Source of the DNA: Eubacteriales bacterium
GTDB lineage: Bacteria > Bacillota > Clostridia > Oscillospirales > Oscillospiraceae
NCBI GenBank assembly: GCA_030539285.1
Contig: JAUNSH010000001.1
Location: 1-64,000 of the forward strand
Direction of reading: 5' to 3'
Length of the DNA stretch: 64,000 bases
A program made the translations under genes and the position numbers. The notes under the pieces are model-generated. The model made no database searches. It was not told the origin of the DNA and saw only the letters and a program-made list of their open reading frames with translations. Positions within the stretch are counted from its first letter, which is position 1. Each line of letters begins with the position of its first letter. Below, in pieces: positions 39,081 to 47,719 of this stretch.

Positions 39081-40103
39081 CTATCCACAAATCCAATTGG
39101 AGAAGCCGGAGGTATAGAAGCGGTTCCCTTCCGTGTCCATCCACATAGCCTCCGCGCCGCAGCTTTGGGCAAGGGTCTCCCCTTCCTCCCTCGGTAGGAC
39201 GAACAGGGCCGTGGACAGGGCGTCAGCAAGACCGGAATCCTGGCAGATCACGGTGACGCTGCAAAAGCGTCTGGCAGGATACAGCGTCTCCGGGTCGATG
39301 ATATGGTGGTAGGTTACCCCGTCCACCACATAATAGCGCTGATAGTCGCCGCTGGTGACGATGGCTCTGTCCGAATCGTACAGGGTATGCAGGTAGCCGG
39401 AACCCCCGTCCGGGTCGGTGATGCCCACCACCCAGGGGGTGCCGCTGTCATCTTTGGGACCGGTGGCGCAGACGTTGCCGCCCACGCTGATAAGGAAACC
39501 CTCCGGGGCTTCCTCCGCCGCCCGCTGGGCGGACCAGCCCTTGGCAACCGCGCCCACGTCCAGCCGCAGTTCGGGGTCCGCAAGATAGACCGTGCCCGCT
39601 TCCTCGTCGATTTCCACCGCTGACCAGTCGGAATGGGCGGCGGCTTCCTTCAAGGCGGCGGCTTCCGGCAGGGCAGCATGTTCCGGGTCGTCGAGCCCGG
39701 CGCTCCTGGCTTCATGCCACAGCTCCAGAACCCTGCCCATAGCCACGTTCACGGAATGGTCTGTCAATTCATAATAATCCCTGCAATCCTTTAGGAGCTG
39801 AATGATCTCCCCGTCCACCGCCACCGGCGCGACACCGGCGTTGTCATTGACGGTTTTCAGGTTGTTCAGTCCCTCGTAAACGTTGTAAATATCGAACAGC
39901 TGATGATACCTCAGCAGCAGGTCGTGGATTTCACCCGCTTGCTGCCAGAAGTCCTCCTCACTGTCGCAACGGGCGGTGATGCTGGTCACGGTGTCAAATA
40001 TATCCAAATACGTGGCCTGATACTGTTGTTTTTCCTTCCCCGGCAGGGCACAGCCGGTGAGCAGCAGGCTCAAAATCAGTCCGGTGATGATACAGCGCCG
40101 CAT
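39081..40103 (-). CDS. apbE: FAD:protein FMN transferase, lipoprotein form
   Basis: ApbE attaches FMN covalently to threonine of RnfG/RnfD-type proteins outside the membrane. The ATG at 40103 gives 340 residues with a lipobox (LSLLLTGC). Family motifs: DIFDTVTSITARC, LRLDVGAVAKGWSAQRAAE, LISVGGNVCATG, and the Mg/FAD site DGVTYHHIIDPETLYPA with SGLADALSTALFVLP. It is the last gene of the polysaccharide operon, one base after a glycosyltransferase gene. Confidence 0.94.
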   Translation of the reverse strand: MRRCIITGLILSLLLTGCALPGKEKQQYQATYLDIFDTVTSITARCDSEEDFWQQAGEIHDLLLRYHQLFDIYNVYEGLNNLKTVNDNAGVAPVAVDGEIIQLLKDCRDYYELTDHSVNVAMGRVLELWHEARSAGLDDPEHAALPEAAALKEAAAHSDWSAVEIDEEAGTVYLADPELRLDVGAVAKGWSAQRAAEEAPEGFLISVGGNVCATGPKDDSGTPWVVGITDPDGGSGYLHTLYDSDRAIVTSGDYQRYYVVDGVTYHHIIDPETLYPARRFCSVTVICQDSGLADALSTALFVLPREEGETLAQSCGAEAMWMDTEGNRFYTSGFSNWICG

Positions 40104-40104
40104 A

Positions 40105-41187
40105 CTACGCTTCCTCAAGGAGATCGTCCAGCTTGGCCGCAAAGACCTCGATGGAGAATTTTTGAGCGGCTTTCACCGCGTTTTCCCGAAGGGTCTGCCA
40201 TTTTTTCGGGTCCCGGGAAATGGCCCGCAGGATCTCCGCCAACGCGTCCGGAGCACTGTTCTTGACGATGATACCGCTGACGCCGTCCTCTACGATCTCC
40301 GGCAAGGCCCCCCGGTCACCGCAGACACACAGCAGGCCGCTGGCCATGGCCTCCACCACGGCGATACCAAAGCCCTCGGCGCACTCCGGCAGATGCACAA
40401 ATACGTCCGCATCCGCCAGCAGCTCCGGCACATCGGACCGGGTGCCCAAAAAGTCCACTTTCGACCCAATGCCCAGTTCCTTGGCAAGGGCCTGCAAAGG
40501 CTCCCGGTAGTCCCCGTCGCCCACCACGGTGAAGTGGTAATCCACATCTGAAAGCCCGCTCAGGGTTTTCAAAATGGTCTGAACCCCCTTCTCTTCGATC
40601 AGGCGGCCCACGTAAATGAGCCGAAGGGGGCCATCCCTGCGGCAGCTCACAGGGTGAAACCGCTCCAACACCGCCCCGTTGTAGATGACCGCGATGTGCT
40701 GCTCCGGGACCCCCAGATAGTCCATCAGACTGTCCTTGACGGCATTGGAAATGGCCACGGCCTTGTCCGCTTTCCGGAAGGTGTAGCGAAAAACCTGCTT
40801 TTTCACCGTTAAACCGACTTTTTTCCCGGTGCCGCAGAGGAAATGGGCATCGGAATGGGCGTAGCAGAATACCCGGATCGACCGGCTGCGGCGCTTTGCC
40901 AGCAGGGCGGAGATCCGCAGCAGCGGTGCTTCGTGATGCACCACCACAGCATCTACCCGCTCCTGTTCACAAACCTCCAGGATCCGGCGGCAGACCGCCC
41001 GGCTCCCCTGCTTTTCCTTATCCATGACAATGATCCGGCAGCCGCTCTTTTCGATCTGCTCCGCCGCAGGCCCCCCGGCCCAGGCGAACAGAAACAGGTT
41101 CTCATGGCGGGAGTAGTTTACATAATCCCGGAGCAGACTCTCGATCCCGCCGGCCCGCCCGGATACCATCAGATGCAGTACCTTCAT
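40105..41187 (-). CDS. GT4 family glycosyltransferase
   Basis: A 360-residue retaining transferase of the GT-B fold. The N-terminal part has GRAGGIESLLRDYVN and HHEAPLLRI; the C-terminal donor-binding part has RLIYVGRLIEEKGVQTIL and ECAEGFGIAVVEAMASG (the E-x7-E motif). Donor and acceptor are unknown. It starts one base after the radical SAM gene ends. Confidence 0.9.
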   Translation of the reverse strand: MKVLHLMVSGRAGGIESLLRDYVNYSRHENLFLFAWAGGPAAEQIEKSGCRIIVMDKEKQGSRAVCRRILEVCEQERVDAVVVHHEAPLLRISALLAKRRSRSIRVFCYAHSDAHFLCGTGKKVGLTVKKQVFRYTFRKADKAVAISNAVKDSLMDYLGVPEQHIAVIYNGAVLERFHPVSCRRDGPLRLIYVGRLIEEKGVQTILKTLSGLSDVDYHFTVVGDGDYREPLQALAKELGIGSKVDFLGTRSDVPELLADADVFVHLPECAEGFGIAVVEAMASGLLCVCGDRGALPEIVEDGVSGIIVKNSAPDALAEILRAISRDPKKWQTLRENAVKAAQKFSIEVFAAKLDDLLEEA

Positions 41188-41188
41188 G

Positions 41189-42367
41189 TTACTGTCCCAG
41201 CTGGGCCGCGATGTCCGCGTCCACGATCTCCTCGCCGGTTTTCCCCGCCAGCTGAGCCTGACTTTCCTCGCTGAGACCGTTGCTGACCTCGCAGTGCATA
41301 TCGCAGGTGGAGCAGGCGTCCAGTTCCTCCTTGCTGACCTTGCCGTCCCGGTAGTCCCGGCAGATCTTGTTTTCGTACATGGAGTAGGGCTTTTTCATGA
41401 ACAAAGCCTTAAACTTGTGCCAGACCACCCAGGCCGCGGGCACCCAGATATACTTGTGCATAGCGGGGCTGACGGAGCCGATCATCCAGCAGTCCCGGTC
41501 GCAGCAGCGGACCTTTTTCCGCACGGCTTCCGCCTCGGGGCTGTTCCACAGCTCCTCCCAGCTCTGACGGTTCAGATTGCCCATGACCTCCTTGTCCTTG
41601 GTGCCGTTGCAGGGCATCACGTCGCCGTAGGGGTCGATGAAGAAGGTGTCGAAGCTCATGTCGCAGGGCAGCAGCCGCTTCTGGCCGTAGATGTAGTTGA
41701 TCAGGCCGTGGTTAAAGTAGGCCCGGAACCACTTTTTGGGGCTGTTGCTTTTCAGCAGCTCGTTGACTAAGTTTTCAAAGTTCTGCGCCACCATAGGCCG
41801 GTCATGGATGATGTTTTTCGCTTCCACGAAGTAGAAGGAGTTGTGTAGGGACGCGGTGGCAAACTCCATGCCCATCTCGTCGGAAATTTTGTACAGGGGC
41901 ACCAGGTCCGGGGCGTTCTTGTCCTGCACGGTCATTCCGAAGCCCACATCCTTCATGCCCATCTCCCGCAGGGTCTTTAACGTCTCATAGCCCCGCTGGT
42001 AGCCGTTGGGCAGGCCCCGGATCTCGTTGTTGGTCTTTTCCAGGCCCTCAATGGAAATGCGGATGCCGATCTGGGGGAACTCTTTACAAAGGTCCACAAT
42101 GCGGTCGGTGAAAAAGCCGTTGGTGGAGATGACGATGCGGTCAGACTTCTTGTACAGCTCCCGGACGATGTCTTTCAGGTCCGTGCGGATGAAGGGCTCG
42201 CCGCCGGTGATGTTGGTAAAATACATTTTGGGAAGCTTGCGGATGGTTTCGATGGAAATTTCCTCCTCCGGGCGGGAGGGGGCCTTATAGCGGTTGCACA
42301 TGGAGCACCGGGCGTTGCAGCGGTAGGTCACGATGACCGTGCCGTTGAGTTTCTTTTCCTGAGACAT
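41189..42367 (-). CDS. Radical SAM protein with SPASM-like C-terminal cysteines
   Basis: The 392-residue protein has the radical SAM motif at Cys17, Cys21 and Cys24 (CNARCSMC) and GGEPFIR. The C-terminal part has further cysteines (LPCDMSF, VMPCNGTKDKEVMGN, CCDRDCWM, and ACSTCDMHCE), suggesting auxiliary Fe-S clusters. Such enzymes modify peptides or sugars; there is no peptide precursor gene nearby, so a role in sugar or lipid-linked glycan modification fits the context. It lies 10 bases after the acyltransferase gene. Confidence 0.85.
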   Translation of the reverse strand: MSQEKKLNGTVIVTYRCNARCSMCNRYKAPSRPEEEISIETIRKLPKMYFTNITGGEPFIRTDLKDIVRELYKKSDRIVISTNGFFTDRIVDLCKEFPQIGIRISIEGLEKTNNEIRGLPNGYQRGYETLKTLREMGMKDVGFGMTVQDKNAPDLVPLYKISDEMGMEFATASLHNSFYFVEAKNIIHDRPMVAQNFENLVNELLKSNSPKKWFRAYFNHGLINYIYGQKRLLPCDMSFDTFFIDPYGDVMPCNGTKDKEVMGNLNRQSWEELWNSPEAEAVRKKVRCCDRDCWMIGSVSPAMHKYIWVPAAWVVWHKFKALFMKKPYSMYENKICRDYRDGKVSKEELDACSTCDMHCEVSNGLSEESQAQLAGKTGEEIVDADIAAQLGQ

Positions 42368-42377
42368 AGGGATTCTC

Positions 42378-43406
42378 CTATCTTTTCAGCTTCTGCTGTT
42401 TTTTACAAAATGGATCCAAAATCCAGGCGCCGGCCCTCTGCACCACCAGCGACAAAGCTATGGTCAGAAGAAGGCTCATGAAAATAAACAGGCCCGAATT
42501 CAGGCCGGGGGCAGCGCTTTCCAGCGCGAGAAACGCCGCGTCGTGCAGCAGGTACACCTCATAGGAAATGGCCCCAAGTCCCCGGCTGACCCGGCTGCCA
42601 ATGGAAATTTTCGTATTCAGCGCCAGAATAAATCCGAGAATTGCCATTCCAAGGAGGATTTTCAGAACATAATCCCCCCAGAAGGGAATGCCCTTGCCCA
42701 TGAGGTATCCAACGCCAAGAAGTCCTGACAGCAGGAACAGGCCCGCATTCTTTGCCAGCCAGCCCTTGCCCATCCAGCCTGTGAAGCGGCCCTTCCCGCG
42801 GCTCAGCAGGATGCCCCAGACAAAACCCAGCACCTCCGGGCACCATGTCGTACCCTGCGGTTTTAACAGGTAAACGCCGAGACTGAAGGCCGCCACAAGA
42901 CCGCAGACCGCCCAATCCCGCCATGCTTCCGGCAGGAAGCGGTAACAAAGCCAGAAAATAAAATAGCACACCAAGAGCCATTGGACCCAGCCATTGATCC
43001 GAATCAGCATCCCCAGGCTGACGCCCCTGCCGCCGAGGGCATAGACCATCATCCGAATAATGTTGGTGAGGACACAGGGCACCAGCAGCTTGGGGAACCG
43101 GTTTCTCCAGAAATGCCGAATACTCTCCGGGCGCTTCACCGCCGCCAGCCGCAGGCCGTAGGCGGAGGTCATGAAGAAAAAGGTGACGCCCACATAGGCA
43201 AAGCTGCCCAGCATGTCCTGCAAGCCATTCTGATAGGCCGCGGGGACGTGGACCAGCACCACGATCAGGCACCAGAAGCCCCGCATGGCTCCCGTGTTCT
43301 CCCGGTCAAAAAAGTGGGCGCCGTCGGGCCGGTATTTGCTCCCCACCAGTAGCAGCCCCGCCAGAAACAGGGCAATGCCCACCATGATCAGGTTCGTAAT
43401 CATCAT
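42378..43406 (-). CDS. Membrane acyltransferase, family 3 (EPS locus)
   Basis: A 342-residue protein with about ten helices. NTGAMRGFWCLIVVLVHVPAAY is the family opening with its key His. It probably O-acetylates the surface polysaccharide. Its start overlaps the preceding glycosyltransferase by four bases. Confidence 0.85.
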   Translation of the reverse strand: MMITNLIMVGIALFLAGLLLVGSKYRPDGAHFFDRENTGAMRGFWCLIVVLVHVPAAYQNGLQDMLGSFAYVGVTFFFMTSAYGLRLAAVKRPESIRHFWRNRFPKLLVPCVLTNIIRMMVYALGGRGVSLGMLIRINGWVQWLLVCYFIFWLCYRFLPEAWRDWAVCGLVAAFSLGVYLLKPQGTTWCPEVLGFVWGILLSRGKGRFTGWMGKGWLAKNAGLFLLSGLLGVGYLMGKGIPFWGDYVLKILLGMAILGFILALNTKISIGSRVSRGLGAISYEVYLLHDAAFLALESAAPGLNSGLFIFMSLLLTIALSLVVQRAGAWILDPFCKKQQKLKR

Positions 43407-44611
43407 AGACCTTCTCCCCGGTAGAGCTTCAGCAGCTTCCCGGTGTAGGTATCCACATCGTCAAAGCGGACGTGGGCACAGTTTTCGCTGTAGCGGGCCG
43501 TCAGTTCCCGGTTTTCCCACAGGGCCTGGATCTTCTGTTTCAGCTGATCCGCGTTGCCGCTTTCGAACAGCTCGCCGGTCTTCCCCGCTTCGATCAGTTC
43601 CGGGATACCGCCGATGTCCGCTCCCAGCACCGGGGTGCCGTAGAGCTGGCTCTCCATGACGGAGAAGGGGCAGTTTTCATACCACTGGGAGGGGTAGACG
43701 GAAAACCGGGCCTGCCGGATCAGGTTTTCCAGAGCCTGCCCGCTCTGGAAGCCCACATTTTGGATGTTGGGCCCCCCGGCAAGCGCCCCTTCCAGCGGGC
43801 CGGTGCCGGCGAAAATAAAGGGGATCTCCGGCAGCTCCCGGCACACCCGGATTAAGGTCTCAATACCCTTTTCCCGGCTGAACCGGCCAAAATACAGAAC
43901 ATAGTCCTTTTTCTCCGCTTTTTCATAAGGAATCCTGTCCACAAAATTATGAAGTGCCAGGGTTTTTCCCGCAAACAGGGGATTGGTGTCCATCTTGGTC
44001 TTCAAAAATTCCGAACAGCAGATCATCACGTCAATATTTTTGTATACGCCGCAGCCGTTCCACAGCATGGCTTCCAATGTACCGATGGCACTTTTGGCGG
44101 TGGAACCGTGAATGCACTTTCCCTTCGTGCAGTTCAGAAAGTGCCCACCAAGACACTTTTCACAGTTTTCCCCAGTGCCCGGATTGCTGCACATATGGTT
44201 GGGGCACACCAGCTGATAGTCGTGGGCGGTGAAAACGACCCGGCAGGGATGGCCCTCTTTCTTCCACTTGGCAATTTCCAGCAAAATGGAGGGGGTCAGC
44301 TGGTAGTTAAAGTTGTTAAGGTGGCACACATCCGGCTGGAAATCCTCCAGCACCAGCCGCAGCTTTTTCCTCGCTTCGGCAGAATAGATGGTCTTAATGG
44401 GGTAGGTCAGCTTGGAAAGCTTGGAGCCGCCGTGAAAATCCATGTCGGAGGTGTAGGCGTTCACCCGGTTTCCCACGCAGCGGCCCTCGTGCTCCATGCC
44501 GAAATACTGGACTTCATGGCCCTGCGATTTCAGGCAGTCGCCCAGCTTGAAAATATAGGTCTCCGACCCACCGTTGGGGTGGAGGAACTTATTGATCATC
44601 AGAATTTTCAT
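43403..44611 (-). CDS. GT4 family glycosyltransferase
   Basis: The start at 44611 gives 402 residues: ILMINKFLHPNGGSETYIFK at the N-terminus, YVLYFGRFSREKGIETLIRV and QWYENCPFSVMESQLYGTPV in the donor domain. The middle holds a cysteine-rich insert (CPNHMCSNPGTGENCEKC) also seen in similar EPS transferases, including the one at 46514. Overlaps both neighbours by four bases (ATGA). Confidence 0.9.
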   Translation of the reverse strand: MKILMINKFLHPNGGSETYIFKLGDCLKSQGHEVQYFGMEHEGRCVGNRVNAYTSDMDFHGGSKLSKLTYPIKTIYSAEARKKLRLVLEDFQPDVCHLNNFNYQLTPSILLEIAKWKKEGHPCRVVFTAHDYQLVCPNHMCSNPGTGENCEKCLGGHFLNCTKGKCIHGSTAKSAIGTLEAMLWNGCGVYKNIDVMICCSEFLKTKMDTNPLFAGKTLALHNFVDRIPYEKAEKKDYVLYFGRFSREKGIETLIRVCRELPEIPFIFAGTGPLEGALAGGPNIQNVGFQSGQALENLIRQARFSVYPSQWYENCPFSVMESQLYGTPVLGADIGGIPELIEAGKTGELFESGNADQLKQKIQALWENRELTARYSENCAHVRFDDVDTYTGKLLKLYRGEGL

Positions 44612-45750
44612 TTTGCTTCCCCCCGGTACAGCGCCAGCGTTTTGTCCACCACGTCGTCCCAGCCGTATTTGTTCAGAATAAACCCGGCGGCGTCTGCCTT
44701 GTAAGCCGCCACCGTTTCCGGCTGGTCGCAGAGCATTTGCAGCTTCTGCCGCAGGTCCTCCACATCGCTCTTGCGGAAGCAAACTGCCTTGTTCTCCACT
44801 ACCTCGGCGCACTCGGGGATGTCCGAGACCAGGCAGCAGCTGCCATAGCTCATGGCTTCCAGCAGGCTCAGGGGCATTCCCTCCAGGTCTGACGGCAGGG
44901 TGTACAGGTAGGCGTTGCTGTACAGCTCGTCTTTCAGCTGCCCCTGCACAAAGCCGGTAAAGAGAATGCGCTCATCCTCCGCCGCCAGCTCCCTCAGCTG
45001 CCGCAGGTAGTATTCCGTATCGGAGCTGCCCCCGGCGATCACCAGCTTTTTGTCGGTTTTTACCTGTTTAAAAGCCTCGATCAGGTAGGTCTCGCCCTTT
45101 TCCGGCACAATCCTTCCGAGGTACAGGATATAGCTGTCCTTGCTCAGCCCCCATTTTTCGGCGATCAGCCGGGGACTTTCCAGCGCCGGCACGGAAACAC
45201 CGTTGGGAATGAACCGGGTGGTTCTCCCGTAGGTGTCAAGAAAATACTGCCGGACGTTTTCCGACAGGACGATGATCTCGTCGGCAAACCACACCGCGCA
45301 CTGCTCGCCCAGATGAATGAATTTGGAGGCAAAGCCCCCGTTCCACTTCTCCCGCTGCCAGTCCAGGCCGTGAACGGTCACAATGACCCGCTTGCCGAAC
45401 AGCTTTGGCAGCCAGCAGAAAAAGGCAGGACCTTCCGCGTGGATATGCACCACGTCGTATTTCCCAAAGGCGCTGCGCACCGCGGCAAAAAACGACGAGA
45501 TCACCGCCGCGAAGCCCTTTCGTTCCAGCGTGGGCACCGTGACAAGGCGGACGCCCCGGTAGACGCTGCCCGCGGTCAGCTCATGCTCCGCGCCGCTGAC
45601 GTGGTGGCCCGCCCGGTTGTAGCAGGTCACGCTGTGGCCCAGCGCCACCAGCCCCGCGGACAGCGCTTCCACCACCACCTCCACGCCGCCCTCGTTAGAG
45701 GGGATACGCTTGTGGCCCAGCATGGCTATCTTCAGCTTTTCCGGTTTCAT
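44608..45750 (-). CDS. GT4 family glycosyltransferase (DUF1972-like rhamnosyl type)
   Basis: A 380-residue GT-B transferase opening with KIAMLGHKRIPSNEGGVEVVVEAL, a pattern seen in rhamnosyl or galactosyl transferases of EPS loci. ILYLGRIVPEKGETYLIEAF and PSDLEGMPLSLLEAMSYG mark the donor domain. It is preceded by 164 bases without a gene, filled by the palindromic repeat 45772-45892. Confidence 0.9.
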   Translation of the reverse strand: MKPEKLKIAMLGHKRIPSNEGGVEVVVEALSAGLVALGHSVTCYNRAGHHVSGAEHELTAGSVYRGVRLVTVPTLERKGFAAVISSFFAAVRSAFGKYDVVHIHAEGPAFFCWLPKLFGKRVIVTVHGLDWQREKWNGGFASKFIHLGEQCAVWFADEIIVLSENVRQYFLDTYGRTTRFIPNGVSVPALESPRLIAEKWGLSKDSYILYLGRIVPEKGETYLIEAFKQVKTDKKLVIAGGSSDTEYYLRQLRELAAEDERILFTGFVQGQLKDELYSNAYLYTLPSDLEGMPLSLLEAMSYGSCCLVSDIPECAEVVENKAVCFRKSDVEDLRQKLQMLCDQPETVAAYKADAAGFILNKYGWDDVVDKTLALYRGEAK

Positions 45751-45771
45751 AGCGTCTTCCTTCCTGTGAGT

Positions 45772-45892
45772 AGTTGAAAGTTGAAAATGGAAAGTGGAAA
45801 GTTGAGGTGTCCCTACGGGACGATTGAAAATTTTGAATTATCCCCGGAGGGGATACCATAACTTTCAACTTTTAACTTTCAATTTTCAACTT
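45772..45892. repeat. Palindromic GAAAGT/ACTTTC repeat, long copy
   Basis: The left end AGTTGAAAGTTGAAAATGGA and the right end CTTTCAATTTTCAACTT are inverse; inner hairpins are GTCCCTACGGGAC and ATCCCCGGAGGGGAT. It is inserted within the polysaccharide operon, between rfbC and the next transferase. A degenerate copy is at 29825-29895. Confidence 0.8.
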
Positions 45893-45914
45893 AGTGATAC
45901 TGCCGTGCAGCAGT

Positions 45915-46514
45915 TTATAAGCATCTGTTCAGTACCGGCAGCAGCTGGTCCTTCTGGCTCAGCTTCAGGGGCGTGCCCTCCAGGCAGTAGCCCTCGGCGT
46001 TGGCGGTACCGTGGTAGGTTCCTTCCACACCGGGCCACCGGACACCGATGGTGGGATCGTTCCAGGCGATGCCGCCCTCGTCATTGGGGTGGTAGAAATC
46101 ATCGCACTTGTAGCAGAATTCCGCCTCGTCGCTGAGCACCAGAAAGCCGTGGGCAAAGTTTTTGGGGATCAAAAACTGCTTTTTGTTCTCCGCCGTCAGC
46201 TCAATGCCAAACCATTTTCCGTAGGTTTCCGAGCCGGGCCGCAGGTCCACCGCCACGTCAAACACCGCCCCACGGATGACCCGCACCAGCTTGGTCTGGG
46301 GATGATGGATCTGATAGTGAAGCCCCCGCAGGACGCCCCTGGTGCTCATGGACTGGTTGTCCTGGACAAATGTGATGGAGATCCCCGCTTCTTCCATATC
46401 CCGCTGGCTGTAGGTCTCCATAAAGTAGCCCCGCTGGTCGCCGTGGACGGCGGGGGTGATGACGCACAGGCCGGCAATGCCGCCCACGTTTTTTTCAAGT
46501 GTGATCTGTCCCAT
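45915..46514 (-). CDS. rfbC: dTDP-4-dehydrorhamnose 3,5-epimerase family protein
   Basis: A 199-residue cupin enzyme (usual length about 180-190). DQRGYFMETYSQRDM, QDNQSMSTRGVLRGLHYQ (catalytic His in GLHYQ) and PKNFAHGFLVLSDEAEFCYKCDD are typical RmlC motifs. The other rhamnose genes (rfbA, rfbB, rfbD) are not in this window, so either they lie elsewhere or the protein epimerises a different 4-keto sugar. TAATG overlap with the upstream gene. Confidence 0.92.
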   Translation of the reverse strand: MGQITLEKNVGGIAGLCVITPAVHGDQRGYFMETYSQRDMEEAGISITFVQDNQSMSTRGVLRGLHYQIHHPQTKLVRVIRGAVFDVAVDLRPGSETYGKWFGIELTAENKKQFLIPKNFAHGFLVLSDEAEFCYKCDDFYHPNDEGGIAWNDPTIGVRWPGVEGTYHGTANAEGYCLEGTPLKLSQKDQLLPVLNRCL

Positions 46515-47713
46515 TATTCTGTCTCCCTGCGCTCATTCCGTCCGCCCAGGGCCTGGGCGTAAACGTTCATGAGGATCTCGTAATTGCGCTCCGAAGTGTA
46601 AGAGCACATATATTGTTCATAGGTGCTTTCGCACATCCCGCCGCTGCTGCTCACCGCCTGTGCCAGAGCCTCCGGGGAATCCGGCGGGAATTTTCTGCCC
46701 GTCACGCCCTCCGTCACAATGCTGCCTGCGTTGCCGAGGTCGGAGCACAGCACCGGCGTGCCCACGCTGAAGGCCTCCACAATGGTCATGGGAAAGCCCT
46801 CGTACCACTGAGTGGGCAGGAGCAGGGCCTTTGACTCCGCCATCAGGCCTTTCACCCGCTGGTTTTCCACAAAGCCCAGCATCCGCACGCTTGTCAGCGC
46901 GTTTTCGGCAATGTACGCCCTGCACCAGTCCTCCATAGGCCCGGTGCCGCAGATCAGAAGCTCCGGCGCTTCCTGTCCCAGCAGCTTCCAGCCAGCCAGC
47001 AGCATTTCCAAGCCCTTGAGCCTGTCCAGCCGTCCGGCAAACAGGAAGCGGTCCTTCCGCTGGGCCTCCGGGATCACGGTGTGCTCCCCGGAATCCACGA
47101 AATTCGGCTTGACAAACACCCGTTCCGGCCTGATCTGCTTCAAATTCAGCAGCTTTTCCCGGTTAAAATCCGTCAGGCAGATGTAATGAAGCTTTCCATA
47201 GATGCCCGTCATGCGGTGGAATTTGGTGCTGAGGACACAGGCAAGGGTTTGAATCTTACTGCCCCGGTAGCAGGCGTGCCTCACGGCGCAGCCAAGGCCA
47301 CGGCTCAGGCAGTCCTCACAGATGCGGCCCTCCCGGTAAAAAGTGGCTCCGGGGCACAGTAGCCGGAAATTGTGCACCGTCTGCACCACCGGCACCCCTT
47401 CCGCCAGCGCCGCGTAGTAGACCGACGGACTGATCAGGTTCAGGGTATTATGGACATGGACGACGTCCACGTGTTCCTCCCGGATCACTCTGCGCACATC
47501 CCGGTAGGTTTTGGGGTTAAAGACGGTAGTCAGCGGCAGCAGCAGCTTGCGAAAAAAGGAAAAATCCTTCAGTTCCTTGTTATCCCGGCAATAGCGCAGC
47601 ACCCGGTGCCCGTGACCTTCCATCAGCCGGCCCTCGTTTTCCAGGACGGTATCCTCGCCGCCGGGAAGCTGGTAAAAATTATGGACTTGTAAAATCGTCA
47701 GTTTTTTGTCCAT
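46514..47713 (-). CDS. GT4 family glycosyltransferase
   Basis: A 399-residue transferase, similar in build to the one at 43403: ILQVHNFYQLPGGEDTVLEN at the start, a cysteine-bearing segment (LLCPGATFYREGRICEDCLSR), FLFAGRLDRLKGLEMLLAGW and TQWYEGFPMTIVEAFSVGTPV in the donor domain. Six bases downstream of the fused WecG-type gene. Confidence 0.9.
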   Translation of the reverse strand: MDKKLTILQVHNFYQLPGGEDTVLENEGRLMEGHGHRVLRYCRDNKELKDFSFFRKLLLPLTTVFNPKTYRDVRRVIREEHVDVVHVHNTLNLISPSVYYAALAEGVPVVQTVHNFRLLCPGATFYREGRICEDCLSRGLGCAVRHACYRGSKIQTLACVLSTKFHRMTGIYGKLHYICLTDFNREKLLNLKQIRPERVFVKPNFVDSGEHTVIPEAQRKDRFLFAGRLDRLKGLEMLLAGWKLLGQEAPELLICGTGPMEDWCRAYIAENALTSVRMLGFVENQRVKGLMAESKALLLPTQWYEGFPMTIVEAFSVGTPVLCSDLGNAGSIVTEGVTGRKFPPDSPEALAQAVSSSGGMCESTYEQYMCSYTSERNYEILMNVYAQALGGRNERRETE

Positions 47714-47719
47714 AATTTC

